The translations under genes and the position numbers were made by a program. A stretch of 64,000 nucleotides of DNA from an uncultured Luteitalea sp. (GTDB taxonomy: Bacteria > Acidobacteriota > Vicinamibacteria > Vicinamibacterales > Vicinamibacteraceae), in NCBI GenBank assembly GCA_934541105.1, contig CAKTDA010000002.1, forward strand, positions 310,001 through 374,000, read 5' to 3'. Of the stretch, positions 58,194 to 64,000 are shown one piece after another. Numbering within the stretch: the first letter of the stretch is position 1; the number at the start of each line of letters is the position of its first letter. Under the pieces are notes generated by a model, which saw only the letters and a list, made by a program, of their open reading frames with translations, made no database searches and had not been told where the DNA came from.

Positions 58194-58871
58194 GTGATTC
58201 CGCTGTCGATTCCGGGACCGGCCGGCGATCTCGAGGCCACGGTGTACGAACCGGGCGCTCCCCGCCGGACACTCGCGCTCGCCCATGGCGCAGGGTCCGG
58301 CCAGGGCCATCCGTGGATGCGGGCGCGGGCCGGCGATCTCACCGACCGTGGCGTGCGCGTCGTCACGTTCGACTTTCCTTACATCACGGCAGGCCGGAAG
58401 GTGCCCGACAGGACGCCGCTGCTCCTCGACGCCTGGCGCGCCGTCGTCGAGGCGGTGGCAGCCCGCTACCCGGCCGAACCCCTTGCCATCGGCGGCAAGT
58501 CCATGGGCGGGCGCATGGCGACGATGCTGGCGGCTGAACCGGACGTGCCGGCGGCGGTCCGCGGGGCGGTGGCGCTCGGCTACCCCCTGCACCCGCCCGG
58601 CAGGCCGGACAAGCTCCGCGTCGAGCACCTCGGCGCGATTCGGGTGCCCCTTCTCGTCATCCAGGGCGAGCGCGACCCGTTCGGCAGCCCCGACGATGTC
58701 GTCCGCGAGTTCGAGGCCGCAGGCGCGCGTCCGACCGTCGTGCCGGTGCCCGGCGGCGGGCACGGCTTCGAGGTCCGGGCACGCGACGCAAAGCAGGCCG
58801 ACGTCTACGCCCGGGTGGCCGATACCCTGGCGGGATGGCTTGATACACTGCGGCCCGTCGCGTCCGCCTGA
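58194..58871 (+). CDS. KANL3/Tex30-type alpha/beta-hydrolase
   Basis: The 225-residue small serine hydrolase has HGAGSGQGHPWM, nucleophile elbow IGGKSMGGRMATML, distal Asp (IQGERDPFGS) and His (PGGGHGFEV). This set fits the KANL3/Tex30 dienelactone-hydrolase-like family. The substrate is unknown. GTG 58194 is chosen because the TACAAT box sits six bases upstream and MIPLSIPG starts the first strand. Confidence 0.82.
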   Translation: MIPLSIPGPAGDLEATVYEPGAPRRTLALAHGAGSGQGHPWMRARAGDLTDRGVRVVTFDFPYITAGRKVPDRTPLLLDAWRAVVEAVAARYPAEPLAIGGKSMGGRMATMLAAEPDVPAAVRGAVALGYPLHPPGRPDKLRVEHLGAIRVPLLVIQGERDPFGSPDDVVREFEAAGARPTVVPVPGGGHGFEVRARDAKQADVYARVADTLAGWLDTLRPVASA

Positions 58872-58874
58872 CTG

Positions 58875-58880
58875 GATACA
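58875..58880 (+). promoter_or_regulatory. -10 box GATACA, leaderless
   Basis: GATACA lies immediately after the previous stop codon and exactly six bases before ATG 58887. It matches TATAAT weakly but repeats the six-base spacing of the other leaderless genes. Confidence 0.4.
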
Positions 58881-58886
58881 GCCTGC

Positions 58887-60314
58887 ATGTCGATCCGACT
58901 GCTGTCCGTCGCCCTCGCCTCCCTGCTTGCCGTCAGCGTGCCCACTGCCGCGCAGCCGCTGCGTGCCGACGCGCACGCACGCGGCGTCACGCCGCTCGAT
59001 CGTTACGTCTCGGCTCCCGATCCGGCGTACAGGTGGTCGGTCGTCGCCACCCGGCAGGAAGGCCCGCTGACGGTGACCACCATCGAGATGACGTCGCAGG
59101 CGTGGCGGACGCCGGCGGAGGTCAGCCAGCCGGAGTGGCGGCACCACCTGACGGTGCTGCGCCCCGACACGGTGACGAGCGACGTGTCGCTCCTCTTCAT
59201 CGCCGGCGGCAGCAACGACAGGACCGGGCTCCCGAAGACCGACGCGATGCTCGCGGCGTTCGCGGCGCGCACGGGCACGATCGTCACCGAACTGCGGATG
59301 ATCCCGAACCAGCCGCTCGAGTTCTTCGGCGACGGCGTGGCACGCAAGGAGGACGACCTCATCGCGTACGGCTGGCGGAAGTTTCTGGACGGCGGCGACG
59401 AGCAGTGGCTCGCACGCTTCCCGATGACGAAGGCCGCCGTGCGTGCCATGGACACCGTGCAGGCGTTTGCGCAGTCGCCCGAGGGAGGCCGCCGCGCGCT
59501 GACGAAGTTCGTGGTCTCGGGCGGCTCCAAGCGCGGCTGGACGGCATGGACCACAGCGGCGGTGGACAGCCGGATCGTCGCGGTCATGCCCGCCGTGATC
59601 GACCTGCTGAACGTGCGCCCGTCGTTCGTGCACCACTGGCAGGCCTACGGCTTCTGGGCGCCCGCGGTGGGCGACTACGTGACACACGGCGTCATGGACC
59701 GCATGGGCGAGCCGCGCTTCGAGCAGCTGCTGTCGCTCGTCGAGCCGTTCTCCTTCCGCGACCGCCTGACGATGCCGAAGTACCTCGTCAATGCGAGCGG
59801 GGACCAGTTCTTCCTGCCCGACTCGTGGCAGTTCTACTTCGACGAGCTGAAGGGCGAGACGTACCTCCGCTACGTGCCGAACGCCGACCACTCGCTCCGG
59901 AAGTCGTCGGCACCCGAGGGCCTGCTCGCCTTCTATGCCAGCGTCGTCTCGGGCACGAAGCGCCCGTCGTTCGACTGGAAAGCGACGCCTGACGGATTGC
60001 TGGAGGTCACGGCGGGCGCGAAGCCGGGCAAGGTCGTGCTGTGGCAGGCAACGAACCCGGACGCGCGCGACTTCCGCCTGGAGACGCTCGGCCCTGCCTG
60101 GAAGCCGACCGAGCTGCAGCCCGATGCGGACGGCACGTACCGGGCACGCCTGCAGAAGCCGGCGAAGGGCTGGACGGCGGGCTTCCTCGAGGCGACGTTC
60201 GACCTCGGCGGCCCCGCGCCGCTCGTCGTCACGACCGGCGTCCGCGTGGTGCCAGGCACGCTGCCGTTCCGCCCGCCGAAGCCCGGCCAGCCGGCGGCGC
60301 CGGCGCAACCCTGA
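58887..60314 (+). CDS. PhoPQ-activated pathogenicity-related family hydrolase
   Basis: The 475-residue exported protein has a signal peptide (ending PTAAQP), then the PhoPQ-related alpha/beta-hydrolase family pattern (PqaA-like): FIAGGSNDRTG, ELRMIPNQPLEFFGDG, nucleophile segment VVSGGSKRGWTAWTTA, distal Asp (VNASGDQFFLPDS) and His (PNADHSLRKS). The family is named after Salmonella PqaA, but the substrate is unknown. It follows the KANL3-type hydrolase by 15 bases, so it may also be co-transcribed. Confidence 0.87.
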   Translation: MSIRLLSVALASLLAVSVPTAAQPLRADAHARGVTPLDRYVSAPDPAYRWSVVATRQEGPLTVTTIEMTSQAWRTPAEVSQPEWRHHLTVLRPDTVTSDVSLLFIAGGSNDRTGLPKTDAMLAAFAARTGTIVTELRMIPNQPLEFFGDGVARKEDDLIAYGWRKFLDGGDEQWLARFPMTKAAVRAMDTVQAFAQSPEGGRRALTKFVVSGGSKRGWTAWTTAAVDSRIVAVMPAVIDLLNVRPSFVHHWQAYGFWAPAVGDYVTHGVMDRMGEPRFEQLLSLVEPFSFRDRLTMPKYLVNASGDQFFLPDSWQFYFDELKGETYLRYVPNADHSLRKSSAPEGLLAFYASVVSGTKRPSFDWKATPDGLLEVTAGAKPGKVVLWQATNPDARDFRLETLGPAWKPTELQPDADGTYRARLQKPAKGWTAGFLEATFDLGGPAPLVVTTGVRVVPGTLPFRPPKPGQPAAPAQP

Positions 60315-60327
60315 CGCGCTCGTGCCG

Positions 60328-63192
60328 ATGCCGACGACAACGAGCCGTCCCCGCGCGCTGCTGCGGACCGCACTCGCAGCGCTCGGGGTGTGGCTCGCCC
60401 TGCTTGCCGGCCTGAACCTCTTCATCGTCGGACGCAGCGCCACCGACGAGAACCTCTTCATCGACCCGCTCTCGCGCGTCTACGTCGTCGAACGCCTCGA
60501 AGGCACGCCGGGGACGCCACGGGAGCTCGAACGGCCGCTGACCGGGCCCGTGCCCCGTGGCGTGGTGCCCGGCGACGCACTCGAGGTCGGTGACGTGCTG
60601 ATCGAGATCGACGGCGATCGCTTCCGCGGCACGAATGCGCTCCAGTCGCATGTCGCCGACGCGACGACCGTCGAGGTCGTGGCCTTCCGCGCACGGGCGC
60701 AGCAGGTGGTGGCGGTGCACGTGCCGGCCGCCGCGCTGCGCGACGCGGTCAGGTCGATCGACAACACGGTGCTCGTGACGAGCGTGACGAGCGGCGGTGC
60801 CTCGGACCGCGCGGGGATGCTCCCCGGCGACGTGATCACGCGCATCAACGGCCAGGGCTTCTGGAGCGCGCTCGACGCCGATCGCATCATGCGGATGCTG
60901 CCCGTCGGCAGGGCCAGCGCCTACGACATCCTGCGCGCGGGCGAGCTCGTGCGGCTCGACGTCAGCCTTGCGGCGTTCGGCATCCGCATCGGCCCGCTGC
61001 TGCTGTTCCTCGTCGGCCTGCTCTACATCCTGGCCGGGACCGCACTGGCCACGCTGCGGACGCACATCAAGGCCGCGCGATACCTCGGGCTCGCGTGGAT
61101 GGGATCGGGCCTCGCCATCGCGGTGGTGCTGAACAGGCCGCGCCGCACGCTGCCCACGTGGTACCTGCTGACGTCGGACGTCTTCCTCGCGCTCGCGGTG
61201 ACGCTCGGCATCGCGGCATGGCTGCACGCGATGCACTACTTCCCGCGCGAGCGCCGTGCGCTCGTCGCGCGGCGCTGGGCCAAGCGTGGCGGATACCTGC
61301 TCGGCGTGATCGTCGCCGCGGCGGTGCTGGTGCTGATGTGGCGCGGCGCGGAGTACGACGACGGCCTCTTCTTCCCGGCGGCGCTCTGCATGATGATCTA
61401 CGCCGCGATTGCCTCGGCAGGCACGCGCAGGGCCTACAACACGGAAGACCGGCTGATCTCGCGGCCGACGTCGATTGCGACCGGCATTGCCGTCGGCTTT
61501 GCGATCGCCACCGCGGTGATCGGCATCCTCACCAACAGGTTCGGCGGCACGGGGCTGCCCGCACCAGTGGTCCAGAGCGTCGGCGCGCTGCTCTTCCTCG
61601 CCGTGCTCGTCGTGCACCTGCTCGTGATCGGCCGCTACCGCCTGCTCGAGCTCGACCTGCGGGTGCGGCGCAACGTGCAGTACCTCTTCGTCAGCTCGGC
61701 GTGGACGGTGCTCGTCGTCGGTGCGGGCGCCTGGCTCTGGTGGCAGATGATGCACGTGGACCTGCCGCTGCCGAACGTGAGACTCACCGGCGACGCGCTC
61801 GAACTGCTGCCGACGCCGATTGCCGCCGAACGGCGCGCGCTGATCGAGAAGGGCGCCCTCACCGCGGCGGCCGTGATTCTGGCGTTCGTGTTCCGCGCCG
61901 TGCTGAAGCGGGGCCACCGGTTCCTCGCCGAGCAGTACTACCAGGGGGGCTACGACTACCGGCGGGCGACACGTGAGTTCGGCGAGGTGATGGGCCCGCG
62001 CATGGACCTCGACGGCCTCGCCGACGGCCTGCTGACGATCATCGACAGGCTGATGCCCGTGAAGCGGGCCGGCGTCATCTTCGTGCAGGGCACGCGGCTT
62101 GTCAGCTCGAAGCGATCGATTGGTTTCGACAGCAGCGAGTGGGACGCATTCGGGGGCGCCTGCGTCGAGGAGGCGGTGGAGGTGCTGCGCGCGGCGCGCG
62201 GCGCGGAGATGGACACCGAGTACGCCCCGCCGCGCCTGCGGCTCGCGCTGCGGCGTGCCCAGATCCACCACATGTACCCGATCGGCGGGCACGACGAACT
62301 GCGGGGCGTGCTGTTTGTCGGCGAGAAGCTCTCCGAGGCCCCGTACACGGCCGACGACTTCGCCTTCCTCGGCGTGATCACTGGCCAGGCTGCGCTGCTC
62401 GTCGAGAACGCGTTCCTGTACGAGACGCTCTCGGCGCAGGAGCGCGTGCGCCAGGAGCTCGCGATCGCGCGGCGCATCCAGCTCGAGTCGCTGCCGCAGC
62501 GCCCCCCGCACGTCGAGGGGCTCGAGGTCTCGGGCATGTCCGTGCCGGCGCTCGAGGTGGGCGGGGACTACTTCGACTACCTCGAAGGGGGCGGACCGGG
62601 CCGGCTCGGGATCATGATCGGCGACGTGAGCGGCAAGGGCACGTCCGCGGCGCTCCACATGTCGCGCCTGCAGGGCATCGTCCGGTCCCTGCACGACTTC
62701 GGCGTGTCTCCGCGCGACCTGTTCGTCCGCACCAACGACCTGCTCGGCCACAACATGGAACGCCGCGCGTTCGTCACGGTGCTCGGGGTGTTCTTCGACA
62801 CCACGACGCGCACGCTCGTCGTGGCGAGGGCGGGCCACCTCCCGCTCTACCACTACGAGGCGGCAACGGGCCACGTCGCGCGCATCCTCCCTCGCGGCCT
62901 CGGCATGGGACTCACGGCGCGCGAGCTGTTCGCGAGCGAGCTCGAGGAGCGGCGCCTCACGTACGCGCCAGGCGACGTGTTCCTGCTCATCACGGACGGC
63001 ATCACCGAGGGCCATGCGCTCGACCGCGAGGAGTTCGGCGAGGCACGCCTCGTCGAGCTGTTCAGGACGCTTGCCGCCGAACGCACGCCGGTCGGGGGCA
63101 TCGTCACCGCCGTCAGCGCCGCCACCGCGGAGTTCATCGGCAGCGCGCCGCAGCACGACGACCAGACGGTGATCGCGGTCCGGGCTCACTGA
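60328..63192 (+). CDS. PDZ-PDZ-multi-TM-GAF-PP2C (SpoIIE/RsbU) phosphatase
   Basis: The protein has 954 residues (GTG 60322 would add two). It has one N-terminal helix, two extracytoplasmic PDZ-like domains (~55-205; PGDALEVGDVLIEIDGDRFR and SGGASDRAGMLPGDVITRIN), about nine membrane helices (~210-545), a GAF domain (~550-705), and a SpoIIE-type phosphatase with GGDYFDY, GDVSGKGTSAALHMS, LITDGITEG and DDQTVI. The metal aspartates are present. It would relay an envelope signal to a phosphoprotein partner, such as an anti-sigma antagonist. No partner is adjacent. Confidence 0.88.
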   Translation: MPTTTSRPRALLRTALAALGVWLALLAGLNLFIVGRSATDENLFIDPLSRVYVVERLEGTPGTPRELERPLTGPVPRGVVPGDALEVGDVLIEIDGDRFRGTNALQSHVADATTVEVVAFRARAQQVVAVHVPAAALRDAVRSIDNTVLVTSVTSGGASDRAGMLPGDVITRINGQGFWSALDADRIMRMLPVGRASAYDILRAGELVRLDVSLAAFGIRIGPLLLFLVGLLYILAGTALATLRTHIKAARYLGLAWMGSGLAIAVVLNRPRRTLPTWYLLTSDVFLALAVTLGIAAWLHAMHYFPRERRALVARRWAKRGGYLLGVIVAAAVLVLMWRGAEYDDGLFFPAALCMMIYAAIASAGTRRAYNTEDRLISRPTSIATGIAVGFAIATAVIGILTNRFGGTGLPAPVVQSVGALLFLAVLVVHLLVIGRYRLLELDLRVRRNVQYLFVSSAWTVLVVGAGAWLWWQMMHVDLPLPNVRLTGDALELLPTPIAAERRALIEKGALTAAAVILAFVFRAVLKRGHRFLAEQYYQGGYDYRRATREFGEVMGPRMDLDGLADGLLTIIDRLMPVKRAGVIFVQGTRLVSSKRSIGFDSSEWDAFGGACVEEAVEVLRAARGAEMDTEYAPPRLRLALRRAQIHHMYPIGGHDELRGVLFVGEKLSEAPYTADDFAFLGVITGQAALLVENAFLYETLSAQERVRQELAIARRIQLESLPQRPPHVEGLEVSGMSVPALEVGGDYFDYLEGGGPGRLGIMIGDVSGKGTSAALHMSRLQGIVRSLHDFGVSPRDLFVRTNDLLGHNMERRAFVTVLGVFFDTTTRTLVVARAGHLPLYHYEAATGHVARILPRGLGMGLTARELFASELEERRLTYAPGDVFLLITDGITEGHALDREEFGEARLVELFRTLAAERTPVGGIVTAVSAATAEFIGSAPQHDDQTVIAVRAH

Positions 63193-63219
63193 GCCACGGC
63201 CGGGAGCCTGACGAGCGTT

Positions 63220-63250
63220 CGAATGCGCAATGTCGAATGCGCAATGTCGA
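63220..63250 (+). repeat. Tandem 14-bp repeat CGAATGCGCAATGT, two copies plus 3 bases
   Basis: Units at 63220-63233 and 63234-63247 are identical, and the sequence continues CGA. It lies in the convergent gap between the phosphatase and the FemAB gene. A short hairpin CGGCC-GAA-GGCCG follows at 63269-63281. Translated, it gives the QCRMRNVE-type pattern common to intergenic repeats in several phyla. Confidence 0.7.
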
Positions 63251-63298
63251 GGACTCGCCGTGCCGCGGCGGCCGAAGGCCGACCGACAAAGGCCGCGC

Positions 63299-64000
63299 TT
63301 ACGGGATGTTGCCGATGACGAGCGGCCCGATGGCGTTCGCGACGGGCACCGGCAGCTTCTTCCAGATCTCGATGGCGGCCTGGAACCTGCCGCTGCCCGG
63401 GCTCTGATCGGGCGGCGCATCGCGCGAGATCAGCGCGTACTCCCAGTGCAGCGGCACGGGCTCTGCCTTCCACTGCTTCTTGAACAGGTACGTGCCCTCG
63501 CCAGGCGTGGACCGGCCGAAGTCGAACACGCGGGCGCCGCTCGCGATGGCCTCCTTGAGCATGTGCCAGTAGAGCAGCATGTTGGGGTTCATCTGGCGGG
63601 CGGTCCGGAGCGAGGACGCCCACGGCACCTCGATCCGATCCGTATGGGCAATCGTGAGCGAAGCGGCCACCGGCTGCCCGACGTGCCGCACCACATGGAG
63701 GCGTGCCGCCGCGCCGCTTGCCGCCAGCACCGCCGCGAAGAACCGCTTCGGGTAGACCGGCGTGCCGAGGTCGCGCATGTTGACGCTGAACACCGCGTAG
63801 AAGGCGTCGAGCAGTTCGCTGCCGCCGCTCTCGCTCGTGAGCGCGCTCTTCTCGGCCTTGCGAACCAGGTTCCGGACCTTGTTGTCGAGGGCGGTCCACT
63901 GTGCGTCGCCCGTGTCCTGAAGCGACAACAGCATCGTGACCTTGTGCTGCCGCACGGGCGCATCGGGAAGCTGGCGCGCGACGTGGCGCAGTTCCACGTG
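63299..64000 (-). CDS. FemAB-family acyl/peptidyl transferase, XrtA/PEP-CTERM type, 5' end outside window
   Basis: At least 233 residues from the C-terminal part are present; the frame is open to the window edge, so the start lies beyond 64000. Segments such as RNLVRKAEKSALT, NMRDLGTPVYPKRFF, VPWASSLRTARQMNPNMLLY, GARVFDFGRSTPGEGTYLFK and EPVPLHWEYALIS are characteristic of the FemAB proteins (GNAT fold) found in exosortase A/PEP-CTERM exopolysaccharide clusters. This suggests that such a locus continues beyond the window. Confidence 0.85.
   Translation of the reverse strand, partial: HVELRHVARQLPDAPVRQHKVTMLLSLQDTGDAQWTALDNKVRNLVRKAEKSALTSESGGSELLDAFYAVFSVNMRDLGTPVYPKRFFAAVLAASGAAARLHVVRHVGQPVAASLTIAHTDRIEVPWASSLRTARQMNPNMLLYWHMLKEAIASGARVFDFGRSTPGEGTYLFKKQWKAEPVPLHWEYALISRDAPPDQSPGSGRFQAAIEIWKKLPVPVANAIGPLVIGNIP

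Noticed and set aside
60229..63420. A 1063-codon minus-strand open frame opposite the PP2C gene, and similar giants at 32242-35223 (minus) and 39945-43103 (plus)
   Set aside because: These are antisense or out-of-frame shadows of well-identified genes. Their products are Arg/His/Ala-rich with no domain motifs, as expected from high GC at third positions.
1..64000. CRISPR arrays, insertion sequences, integrases or phage genes
   Set aside because: None seen: no regularly spaced repeats beyond the short arrays listed, no transposase or recombinase motifs, and no long stretch of divergent composition.

Overview
The window is a GC-rich, densely coding stretch of a Gram-negative bacterial chromosome. 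Gene content points to the phylum Acidobacteriota, most likely a Vicinamibacteria-type organism. The reasons are two very large Oar-like TonB-dependent receptors with an N-terminal carboxypeptidase-regulatory-like domain, two VWA proteins of the acidobacterial VWFA-related type, a FemAB protein of the XrtA/PEP-CTERM type, and futalosine-pathway menaquinone genes. This assignment is inference from content; no rRNA is present. No phage, transposase, integrase or CRISPR array was seen.

Layout. 1-2661: a beta-propeller protein (cut by the window edge), an HtrA-like protein that has lost its catalytic serine, and a LuxR-type regulator with a degenerate receiver. 2674-5236 (minus): an enoyl-CoA isomerase-like enzyme and two paralogous membrane proteins. 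5337-10165: the GTPase TypA/BipA, then a hybrid histidine kinase and an EamA exporter. 10257-12291 (minus): an F0-only ATP synthase cluster (atpZ, atpI, atpB, atpE). 12458-14376: two VWA proteins. 14392-20039: a haem operon (CcsA/HemX-like, hemA, hemC, a cobA-hemD fusion, hemB), with hemL at 23269 beyond a divergent TonB-dependent receptor. 24574-27373: small, TPR and Gly/Tyr-rich envelope proteins. 27479-32135 (minus): a CHASE2 nucleotide cyclase, an M48 protease and an MscS channel with a cyclic-nucleotide-binding domain, which together look like a signalling module. 32189-32263: tRNA-Glu(CTC) with its own promoter and terminator. 32368-39950: an M23 peptidase, haem O synthase, a DUF420 protein, a short-chain dehydrogenase, a double alpha/beta hydrolase, and a serine-hydrolase/NamZ-type muramidase fusion. 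40030-49667: a long, tightly overlapping run that mixes fatty-acid beta-oxidation genes with mqnB and mqnD. 50003-56212: the second TonB-dependent receptor, a very small metallothionein gene, and a minus-strand cluster of blue-copper-like protein, outer-membrane barrel and membrane sensor. 56261-64000: an RNA methyltransferase, a phosphotriesterase-family hydrolase, two further hydrolases, a PDZ/membrane/GAF/PP2C signalling protein, and the start of a PEP-CTERM-type FemAB gene cut by the window edge.

Main themes are respiration and electron transport (haem synthesis, haem O, menaquinone, F0), beta-oxidation feeding that chain, and envelope remodelling and sensing. A feature of the whole window is that many genes have a TAnnnT-type -10 box exactly 6-7 bases before the start codon and no Shine-Dalgarno sequence, which implies leaderless mRNAs. 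The best candidates for undescribed systems are the cyclase/channel module (27479-32135) and the copper-protein/metallothionein/sensor island (53075-56212).
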